DNA of 64,000 nt. It comes from Candidatus Cloacimonas sp. (GTDB lineage Bacteria; Cloacimonadota; Cloacimonadia; Cloacimonadales; Cloacimonadaceae). This document shows positions 53,101 through 60,519 of the stretch, piece by piece. Position numbers and translations under genes: made by a program. Position 1 is the stretch's first letter; every line of letters starts with the position of its first letter. The DNA lies in contig DAONFA010000006.1 in assembly GCA_035403355.1 (NCBI GenBank), forward strand, positions 8,994 to 72,993. The letters run 5' to 3'. The notes beneath the pieces are model-generated. The model did not search any database. It worked only from the letters and a program-made list of their open reading frames with translations, and had not been told where the DNA came from.

Positions 53101-53310
53101 TTACAGGTAAAAAACATATAAAACACCTTCGTATTCAACAAAAATATAAAGACCGTAAGGATCCTCATAGACAATTTTAACGATAGGATCATTTAATGAA
53201 CCTTGATAGACAGGAAGAGTTTGGTGATCAATGACTGTATAGTCAATAACTGCACAAAACAGATTAAGACACACTACAGCCAACACTATGTAAAGAATTA
53301 GTTTTTTCAT
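53101..53310 (-). CDS. 69-aa secreted protein
   Basis: MKKLILYIVLAVVCLNLFCA is a strong Sec signal peptide (cleavage after FCA predicted, or lipoprotein-like at LFC). The 48-residue remainder is beta-rich and acidic (VYQGSLNDPIVKIVYEDPYG, FVEYEGVLYVFYL) with no Cys and ends in aromatics. SD AAGGAG lies 7 nt before ATG. It lies 77 bp downstream of the sigma-like regulator, on the same strand, and upstream of the exporter and surface genes. The function is unknown; a secreted peptide or cell-surface partner is possible. Confidence 0.7.
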   Translation of the reverse strand: MKKLILYIVLAVVCLNLFCAVIDYTVIDHQTLPVYQGSLNDPIVKIVYEDPYGLYIFVEYEGVLYVFYL

Positions 53311-53387
53311 TTTATCACTCCTTAGAATTTTTTCTAAAATATAAGTGTCAAAAATGGTAAAATTGAGATGCTGGAATTGAGGATTTT

Positions 53388-54479
53388 TTACTTCAGAAGC
53401 GAAATAATTTTTTCATAAGACCAAAGTGATCTACCCTTCTCCTTGAGTATCTGTATGTTAGCAGGAATTGGGTGGACACCGATGTATTCGTTTTTTTTGC
53501 AGGATTCTACTGAGATGTGGTTTTTCTCATTCAGGACAATATAAAAAGTGGTTGTAATCGGTTGCTTATCTCGGGATAGATGAAATAAATACAGCCGGAA
53601 TTTGCAGTTATCCACCATAGTAATCCCCCAATCATCTATCCTTTCTATGCCCATCATAACTTGTGTTAGCTTTGGATTTAGCTTACTATTTTGCTTGATA
53701 TCCTCACCATTACATCCAATTTTCAGAAGCTCCCGGATAAACTTCTGGATTGCGTTATATTGATTGTAGCTAAGTATCTCGCGGCTTGCTTCCCACCCAA
53801 TTGCAAGTAATATCTTTGACTTAATATTGCGGATGACTCTCTCTTTTCTTTTCTGTGCCACTTTTTCACTAACATTCATTGAAGACGCATATTCTTTTAT
53901 ACTATTGAATGATAGCATTGCACAATAATCACGATATTCCTGACTGGCGAGAATTTCCTTCTTTTTAAGGGGATTCAATCCCTCTATATCTATTATCTTT
54001 CCAGATTCCATCACATTCTGTAAGGAAGAGGTTTCCATATATAGTAAGCTGTGCAAATCTTTCTCGTTTGCTTTAAACTTGTAGTGCTTACAGATTAGAT
54101 TGTGCGTTACCTGTCTTAGCCAAGAATAAACATCATTGATTTTATTCTTTGATGATAATAGCTGCCTTATTGCTTCCTGTGAAATATCTTCAGATACGCT
54201 ATGATCGTTAGTTTTCGTAAGGCAGTATTGCAATGTCACTTTCTGATAGTAGCTAAATACATCCTCAACTGCCTTCGGGAATACGGACTTGATGTAATCT
54301 TTTGAATACCCGGTAGGATCGGTGAATGTTGAGCTATTCATAAAACTTACTAAAATAGAATTGGCGATATCATCAGCCAGATTAAGATAATAGAATCTCT
54401 GTGAAGTCAATTCAATGATATATCTGATAATATCATCATATAGTTTTTTGTTCATTGAGATAGAGCTGATTTCTTTCAT
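53388..54479 (-). CDS. Sigma-70-like (ECF-type) regulator with long C-terminal extension
   Basis: A 363-aa protein. Residues about 78-150 have a sigma region 2-like pattern (SVSEDISQEAIRQLLSSKNK, NDVYSWLRQVTHNLICKHYK: the 'DxxQEaF' and 'WLrqithN' signatures), and about 185-230 have a region 4-like HTH (NSIKEYASSMNVSEKVAQKRKERVIRNIKSK). About 70 residues precede region 2 and 130 follow region 4, much longer than simple ECF factors; the extension (WGITMVDNCKFRLYLFHLSRDK) has no recognised domain. No anti-sigma gene is adjacent. It probably controls the downstream surface genes. SD AGGA is weak. Confidence 0.65.
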   Translation of the reverse strand: MKEISSISMNKKLYDDIIRYIIELTSQRFYYLNLADDIANSILVSFMNSSTFTDPTGYSKDYIKSVFPKAVEDVFSYYQKVTLQYCLTKTNDHSVSEDISQEAIRQLLSSKNKINDVYSWLRQVTHNLICKHYKFKANEKDLHSLLYMETSSLQNVMESGKIIDIEGLNPLKKKEILASQEYRDYCAMLSFNSIKEYASSMNVSEKVAQKRKERVIRNIKSKILLAIGWEASREILSYNQYNAIQKFIRELLKIGCNGEDIKQNSKLNPKLTQVMMGIERIDDWGITMVDNCKFRLYLFHLSRDKQPITTTFYIVLNEKNHISVESCKKNEYIGVHPIPANIQILKEKGRSLWSYEKIISLLK

Positions 54480-54520
54480 TATATTATCCTAATTAGATTA
54501 ACAAAGTTTAGTCCTGACTG

Positions 54521-54557
54521 TTGGTGTCCATTTTAACTCATTGTTTCTCAGGTTCTT
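54521..54557. repeat. 37-bp direct repeat, right copy
   Basis: See 45247-45283; two mismatches over 37 bp. It lies 42 bp upstream of the sigma-like gene and is followed by a GAGGG-N10-CCCTC hairpin (54559-54578). Confidence 0.75.
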
Positions 54558-54895
54558 TGAGGGCATCTAATATCCCTCGTTATTCACTATCTATATTAAG
54601 TTATACGACAAATTGTATAATTTTCATCTTTTCAATATATGTCAAGTTCTTTTTCATAAAAAAATGGCGGGTAAAGTAAAAAGTATCGTCTCCCTAAAGT
54701 AGGCATTTCTATAGGATATCTATAAGTGTTTATTGCAATTAGAAGTATAAGAGCGGCGCCCGTAAAAATAATGTGATGATTTCCCTCTTAAGACATTATA
54801 ATACCAACTTTAACAAGCACTTTTATGATAAAATCCCGATATTACAATTTTATATGTTCCTTGCCTGAAGCCATTGATCTATCGTTTAACAGGAG

Positions 54896-54928
54896 TTAAT
54901 CAAGCGTTAATTATTAACGCTTGATTAA
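54896..54928. repeat. 15-bp palindrome with iteron-like half sites
   Basis: TTAATCAAGCGTTAA and its exact complement, separated by 3 nt. A further related half-site (CTTGATTAACGC) follows at 54943-54954. It lies in the 836-bp gap 54480-55315, which otherwise shows AT-rich DNA and a six-codon ATG frame with a good SD at 55061. It could be a regulator-binding site or an RNA hairpin. Confidence 0.75.
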
Positions 54929-55315
54929 GGGTAGATTAACACTTGATTAACGCTTTCGGTCAAGGGAGTAGTGGAACCAAAGGCACTGTTTTTTTCTCTT
55001 GACGCTTTTATTAAGCAGGAAAAAAAGGAAATGGAATTTATTATAAGGAGATAGAAACAATGGACAGCTACAAAATTTAAGGCATAACAGCCCGGACAAA
55101 TGCTTATATTTTCTTGTTAGAGTGGTAATTGCTTTTGTCCTTGTCACAATATCGGGAAGCCCTATCATTGCCCTTATTGCTTTTTAGCAAAATCCTGATA
55201 TAATGGACATTTTCCGGCAGTTCACTTTAAAAAACTATATCCGCCATTCCCTCATAAAGATAACTGTTATGCCTGCCCGCTATGAAAACTGCTAAAATCA
55301 ATTAAAGGAGAAAAA

Positions 55316-56923
55316 ATGCAGGCAATACAGCTGAAAAATATCCACTTTACCTACCCCGATCAATATCAGGAAATTCTTTCCGGAATTACTCTGGATATTT
55401 GTGACGGACAGAAAATTGCCCTTATCGGAAAAAACGGTTGCGGAAAGTCCACTTTGCTGAAAATAATTATGCGGGAATTGCAGCCGAATTCCGGTTCAAT
55501 ATCCTATCCTGTTTCTATTCCCAAAATCGGTTATCTGCCACAGGACCTTATGTTTACCGACAAGATAACCGTGCGGGACTTTTTACTGCAGGGAGATCTT
55601 GATTGCTATCAACTAATTAAAGAAATCAATAATCTTTCTGCAGAAAATAACCTCAGTGATGAAGATGGCTTGCGTCTTGCGGAATTGTGGCAAAATTATG
55701 ACCACAGTAATGTTTTGTTTTGGGAACAAACGGTGGATGATATTATTAGAGAAATGGACTTGAACCTGCTTGCCCATCAAAGTTGTAACACTCTTTCCGC
55801 AGGAGAAACAACCCGCACTCAGCTTGCCTCGCTTTTATTGCAAAATCCGGATATTTTAATTTTGGATGAGCCGACAAATCATCTTGACCTGAAAGAACTT
55901 ATCTGGCTGGAAAATTGGCTGAATGCCTATCCTAAAGCTATCCTTTATGTTTCTCATGATAGAGTTTTTATTGATCACACCGCTTCCAAAATTATTGCAC
56001 TGGAAAAAGGCAAAGTCCTGATTAGAACAGGCAACTATCAAAGCTTTACTAAAGATAAACAGGAATTGCAGGAACACCAGTTAAAACAATTTACTCAGCG
56101 CAGAAAACTGATTGGAAAACTGCAGGAAGCAGCTCAAAAAAGACATAACTGGGCAAACAGCTTTCAAAAAGAAACCCGATCCGAAGGTGGTGGTTTCAAA
56201 TATGAATCAATTTTTAATGCTGCCCGAACGATGAATCAACAGGCAAAACATATTGAAGAACGCATTTTTATGTTGCAAAACCGCTTTCCGATTGAAAAAC
56301 CGGTAATAGATAAAACCCGCAAAATTATGTTTTCTCCCGCCACAGGACAACAAAAAGAACTGCTCTCATTAAAAGATATTGATTTTTATTACGGCGAAAA
56401 ACAGGTTCTGCATAACCTCTATTTTTATATTTGGGGAGGTGAAAAAATCTGGCTTGCAGGAGCTAACGGAAAAGGTAAAACTACCCTGCTGAAAATAATT
56501 ACCGGCGAACTGAAACCTGCAAACGGAACTGTTTCTTATGCCAATTTTTTAAGATTCGGGGTCTATAATCAAAACTTGAATATCCTACCCGGAAATTTAA
56601 CTATTTTGGAGTATCTGAAACAATTCTCTTCTAACGAAATTGAGATTCGTAATTTTATGGGATGCTTGGGCTTAACAGGAGATATTGCCTATCAGAAAAT
56701 GGAGGTTCTCTCCTGGGGCGAAAAAGCAAAAGTGCAACTAACTGCCTTGCTATGTGGAGAATATAATCTTCTGCTTTTAGATGAGCCCACCAATCACCTG
56801 GATATCAAAACCCGCGAAATGCTGGAAAAAGCACTAAATCAATATCAGGGAGCAATTATTTTCGTCTCTCACGATAGAGCGTTTATTCAAAATCTGGCAA
56901 CCCGTAAATTTGAACTGAGATAG
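55316..56923 (+). CDS. ABC-F family ATPase
   Basis: A 535-aa cytoplasmic protein with two ABC domains and no membrane segments. Domain 1: GKNGCGKST, LSAGETTRTQLASLLL, ILDEPTNHLDL. Domain 2: GANGKGKTT, LSWGEKAKVQLTALL, LLDEPTNHLDI; each ends in VSHDR(A/V)F. The linker between them (about 235-330) is basic and helical (HQLKQFTQRRKLIGKLQEAA), as in ABC-F proteins that bind the ribosomal E site. The subtype (Uup, EttA, YheS or antibiotic-resistance type) is not clear. SD AAAGGAG. Signature residues are complete, so ATPase activity is likely. Confidence 0.93.
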   Translation: MQAIQLKNIHFTYPDQYQEILSGITLDICDGQKIALIGKNGCGKSTLLKIIMRELQPNSGSISYPVSIPKIGYLPQDLMFTDKITVRDFLLQGDLDCYQLIKEINNLSAENNLSDEDGLRLAELWQNYDHSNVLFWEQTVDDIIREMDLNLLAHQSCNTLSAGETTRTQLASLLLQNPDILILDEPTNHLDLKELIWLENWLNAYPKAILYVSHDRVFIDHTASKIIALEKGKVLIRTGNYQSFTKDKQELQEHQLKQFTQRRKLIGKLQEAAQKRHNWANSFQKETRSEGGGFKYESIFNAARTMNQQAKHIEERIFMLQNRFPIEKPVIDKTRKIMFSPATGQQKELLSLKDIDFYYGEKQVLHNLYFYIWGGEKIWLAGANGKGKTTLLKIITGELKPANGTVSYANFLRFGVYNQNLNILPGNLTILEYLKQFSSNEIEIRNFMGCLGLTGDIAYQKMEVLSWGEKAKVQLTALLCGEYNLLLLDEPTNHLDIKTREMLEKALNQYQGAIIFVSHDRAFIQNLATRKFELR

Positions 56924-57874
56924 CACTTAGGGCAAAGGGCGAAGGGAAAAAAAATTACTACATTGTTTCCGTTTTCGTTTTGACTTTAAACCGATTCATA
57001 ACCTCGTTTTGTTTTGACTTTAAACCGATTCTTTTGAACACTGAAACGAGATTTGTAAGGCAACATTATATTTTGTCTCCTGCCTTTTTCTTTCAAAGCT
57101 GAAGCTCGGTTTAGAGTTAAAACAAAATTTCCTCGCGATAGGAGATGCTTGTAAAAAAGTATGCGTAGCAAGACATTCACCAAAATCATTTAAAAAAAAC
57201 TGCACTACAACAGTAAATGTTTTTGTTACAGATTTATAACAGAATTCACTCGTTACTGTAAAGTTCTAAAAGAATCTGTAGTTTGGTTGGCAGTGTGCAT
57301 TATTCTTGTTTTAACTCTCAATTTTGAAGTTGGGAAAATAGCTATAATGCGGTTGCAAGATAAATAATGAGAGGAAACTGCTTATTGGGATGGCAGTGGC
57401 AAAATTGAAAGTCAAAACAAGCATCGCGCAAAGGCAACATTATATTTTGTCTCCTGCCTTTTTCTTTCAAAGCTGAAGCTCGGTTTAGAGTTAAAACAAA
57501 ATTTCCTCGCGATAGGAGATGCTTGTAAAAAAAGTATGCGTAGCAAGACATTCTTCAAAATCAGTTAAAACAAAACTGCACTACAACAGTAAGTTCTTGT
57601 TTTAACTCTCAATTTTGAAGTTGGGAAAATAGCTATAATGCGGTTGCAAGATAAATAATGAGAGGAAACTGCTTATTGGGATGGCAGTGGCAAAATTGAA
57701 AGTCAAAACAAGCATCGCGCAAAGGCAACATTATATTTTGTCTCCTGCCTTTTTCTTTCAAAGCTGAAGCTCGGTTTAGAGTTAAAACAAAACTTTCAGA
57801 ATGCTTTACAGCACTCCAAAAAGAAGTTAACGCCTGTAATTATTAGCTGTTATGGTCTGGTGGACAGTTAACTA
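56924..57874. repeat. 951-bp gene-free region with a 291-bp tandem repeat
   Basis: A 291-bp unit is present as one full copy (57303-57593), a second partial copy (57594-57792) and a third partial copy upstream (57057-57216). Conserved blocks include AAGGCAACATTATATTTTG, GAAGCTCGGTTTAGAGTTAA and CTCGCGATAGGAGATGCTTG. A shorter direct repeat, TTTTGACTTTAAACCGATTC, occurs twice at 56975-57031. Minus-strand frames of up to 69 codons within the repeats share peptide blocks but have no SD or family match, so they are not called as genes. Confidence 0.9.
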
Positions 57875-58555
57875 TTAAAATCCTGTATAACCACACATCC
57901 CAACCCGGGGAGAATTAACTACCGGTAACAACATATCATCTCCACACTTATGTTTTGGAGCACATTTGTCACAAACCCATCCTTCACCTTCCCAAATACA
58001 ATTAACACAAACTTGAGTAGCAGGTTTTCCACATACTTCACAGTTTCTCTCAGGAGGATTATTTCTTGCCATAATCCTAATAAATCTGCCTTTAGCGTTT
58101 AGTTCAAGTTCGGATATAACCTTCAAAGTAAGATGAGTTGTAGTTCCAAAATCGTAATCGTGATAAAACTTCATTCCTGGAGAGAGAACCTCATTCAACT
58201 TAACTTTCATACTTTTTTCTCTTAATTCCCGCATCGGCATTATGGAGTATGTTTTATCCTCAATGGTATAGGCACTGAGGTGTCCGCAGCATTCCAGCCA
58301 AATATCCCTTAAAAAAGTATCTAACTTTTTCAGAGATATATCTGCCGTAACTAAAAGATGCATCCAGTATTCAGGCAAGTATCTTCCCTCAACCAGCAAA
58401 TGAAAAAACTTTTCCTTTTGCGTTTCATCGTATTCCAAAGATGACTTCAATTTTGCTTCTCTTTCCTTACAGGATTTCAAATGCCTGGTCATTGCTGACT
58501 TATTAAAAGTTCCAAAGCAATAATGACATTTACCCGGGGATTGCATTCTGGCCAT
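57875..58555 (-). CDS. PRiA4b ORF3-like protein with N- and C-terminal zinc motifs
   Basis: A 226-aa protein. The N-terminus has a C2H2/C2HC zinc motif (CHYCFGTFNKSAMTRHLKSC, about 10-29). The core (WMHLLVTADISLKKLDTFLRDIWLECCGHLSAY ... FYHDYDFGTTTHLTLKVIS) matches the plasmid pRiA4b ORF-3/IS1096 TnpR-like domain, and the C-terminus holds a MYND/B-box-like zinc pair (CEVCGKPATQVCVNC; CDKCAPKHKC). The function is unknown; the core occurs on plasmids and mobile elements. ATG 58555 with SD AAGGAG is preferred over longer frames. It lies next to the 291-bp tandem repeat. Confidence 0.75.
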   Translation of the reverse strand: MARMQSPGKCHYCFGTFNKSAMTRHLKSCKEREAKLKSSLEYDETQKEKFFHLLVEGRYLPEYWMHLLVTADISLKKLDTFLRDIWLECCGHLSAYTIEDKTYSIMPMRELREKSMKVKLNEVLSPGMKFYHDYDFGTTTHLTLKVISELELNAKGRFIRIMARNNPPERNCEVCGKPATQVCVNCIWEGEGWVCDKCAPKHKCGDDMLLPVVNSPRVGMCGYTGF

Positions 58556-58959
58556 TTTCCTATTTCTCCTTTTTTGGGTGCTACTAATAATATCTTCATA
58601 TATTACTCTGTAGCCAAATATTATTGCTGAGAGTTTAGTCCCATTCTTTAGTGTAAATTCCATTTCCTTGTGCTCGGGCTGGTTGAAGAGATATTGTCGT
58701 TCCCGTTTCCCGCAAGCAATATCAAGATACACTTAATTTACATTATTATAATCCTGTCAATCCAAGTCAAGTTCTTTTTCATAAACTTAGGGGGAAACAG
58801 AAGGAACTTGACAAAAAAAGATAGGATTTTAGTAGTGAATTATAACATATCCAAAAGTAAAAGCCCTTTGTTTTCTCGCACAAGCAGGAAGCCAATGTAT
58901 TAAAGAACATTACTTCCTTTCCGAATAAGGAAGAGTGAACATTAGAAAAGGAGTAAACT
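58556..58959. other. 404-bp divergent intergenic region
   Basis: Between the PRiA4b-like gene and the GerW-like gene. It contains AT-rich DNA, a TTGACA at 58807 of uncertain meaning, and a good SD (AAGGAG) for the gene at 58960. No gene or repeat is seen. Confidence 0.6.
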
Positions 58960-59367
58960 ATGGAAATCAAAGAAATACTTTCCCAAATCCGCTCCATTGT
59001 AAATAATGCCTTGGGGGGTGGTTTTTCTTTCGGGCAGCCCTCAAAATTAGGCAATCTTTATGTAATTCCGGTTGCCAGAGTTATTTATGGCATGGGTGGA
59101 GGCGGTGATGAAACTACTCCCGAAAAAGAAAAGCCGGAAGAGGAAAATAGCTCTGCCTCTGAAGAAGAAGTGAAAAAGGCAAAAGTTAAAGTTGGATTCA
59201 GTGGTGGAGGCGGTATTGGAATACATAGCGTGCCGGTAGGTCTTTTTTCTATTAAGGAAGACCATATTAGTTTTCATCCCGTAATTAGCTTTTTTCAAAT
59301 TATGGCAATGATGAGTTTTTCAGCTCTGTTTATTCTGATAATGAAGAAATTGAAGTATAAAAAGTAG
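58960..59367 (+). CDS. GerW/YtfJ family protein
   Basis: A 135-aa protein. NALGGGFSFGQPSKLGNLYVIPVARVIYGMGGGGD is the family core (GxPI/S...G..IIPV.....GFG.G), followed by an acidic linker (EKEKPEEENSSASEEE) and GFSGGGGIGIHSVPVGLFSIKEDHI, then a C-terminal hydrophobic segment (FFQIMAMMSFSALFILIM). In Bacillus YtfJ/GerW is a spore germination protein, but the family is widespread in non-sporulating bacteria and no sporulation gene is seen here. The membrane tail suggests a peripheral or tail-anchored protein. SD GGAG. Confidence 0.82.
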   Translation: MEIKEILSQIRSIVNNALGGGFSFGQPSKLGNLYVIPVARVIYGMGGGGDETTPEKEKPEEENSSASEEEVKKAKVKVGFSGGGGIGIHSVPVGLFSIKEDHISFHPVISFFQIMAMMSFSALFILIMKKLKYKK

Positions 59368-59506
59368 TGCTGAACGATACCAATACAAAAAAACGGCTTG
59401 GTAAATTGGGAAGTTCCACAACTGCTGGAGTTATGTAAACATCCTCTGAACATCTTTTTACTGAATTAACATTCAGCAACTCTTAAACTTGCTAAAGGTG
59501 ATGAAT

Positions 59507-60487
59507 ATGCTCTCTATTTTTAGTCCCGGTAACTATGCTCCTTTCAATATTGCCTGTGAAGAATATATCCTGAAAAACTTTCCAGAGGATGTGTTTTTAC
59601 TCTATATCAATAACCCCAGCATAATTGTGGGCAAACATCAAAATACTTTGGCAGAAATCAATTATGAATGGGTTCTTAAACATAATATTCCGGTTGTACG
59701 TCGTTTAACAGGTGGCGGAACTGTTTTTCACGATTCCGGAAATCTGAATTATTCCTTTTTGATGAATGAAAATGAGGATTTTACCCGTAATTTTGAACGC
59801 TATACAAAACCCATTTTAGCTGTCCTTCAGGATTTGGGAGTTCCTGCTATTTTAGAAGGTCGCAATGACTTAACTATTAATGGCTGTAAGTTTTCCGGTA
59901 ACGCTAAAACCAACGCCTACGGTAAAACCTTGCAACATGGAACCATTATGTTCAGTTCCAATATTTCCGATCTCACTGCTGCGCTAAACCCGAGAGAAGA
60001 TAAGTTTAACGATAAAGCCGTTAAATCCGTTCAAGCAAGAGTTACCAATGTTTCCGATCACCTTCTTTATCCTCTTTCTTTACAGGATTTCGTAACTTTG
60101 GTTAGAGCAAAGGTAAAAACTATGTATCCCGCTATTCAAGATTATTCTTTATCCACCAGAGATAAAGAGGAAATTCAAGCTTTAATGAATAATAAATATG
60201 ATACCTGGCAATGGAACTTCGGCAAATCTCCTCGCTATAATTTAAACCATTCCATACGCACTAAAGCCGGCTCCATAGAATTCTATTTACTCGTGAATAA
60301 AGGTATTATAACTGAAGCAAAAATATATGGCGATTTCTTTACCAACCGCGAAATTAGCGAACTGGAAAAAGCTCTCTGCGGAATTGAACATAAACCGGAA
60401 ACTGTTTCCGAAATGCTACAACAGATGGATTATAAAAGCTTTTTCGGCGAAGTGACTCTGGAAGAAATCGTAAAGGCAATGTTCTAA
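59507..60487 (+). CDS. lplA: Lipoate-protein ligase A
   Basis: A 326-aa ligase that attaches lipoate to acceptor domains. The catalytic core is PVVRRLTGGGTVFHDSGNLNYS (biotin/lipoyl protein ligase motif with the RRxTGGG loop), GRNDLTINGCKFSGNAKT (lysine of the GxKISG-like motif) and a C-terminal accessory domain (KSPRYNLNHSIRTKAGSIEFY). ATG 59507 follows SD AAGGTG by 6 nt; an ATG two codons upstream is possible. No lipoylated-enzyme gene lies nearby. Confidence 0.93.
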   Translation: MLSIFSPGNYAPFNIACEEYILKNFPEDVFLLYINNPSIIVGKHQNTLAEINYEWVLKHNIPVVRRLTGGGTVFHDSGNLNYSFLMNENEDFTRNFERYTKPILAVLQDLGVPAILEGRNDLTINGCKFSGNAKTNAYGKTLQHGTIMFSSNISDLTAALNPREDKFNDKAVKSVQARVTNVSDHLLYPLSLQDFVTLVRAKVKTMYPAIQDYSLSTRDKEEIQALMNNKYDTWQWNFGKSPRYNLNHSIRTKAGSIEFYLLVNKGIITEAKIYGDFFTNREISELEKALCGIEHKPETVSEMLQQMDYKSFFGEVTLEEIVKAMF

Positions 60488-60519
60488 TTCGTTTTTACCA
60501 AAAGAAAAAGGGGTAATAG

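Noticed and set aside
57020..57551. Minus-strand ORFs of 60-69 codons sharing a SPIARKF peptide
   Set aside because: Conserved because the 291-bp DNA unit is repeated; frame and ends are not kept between copies, and there is no SD.
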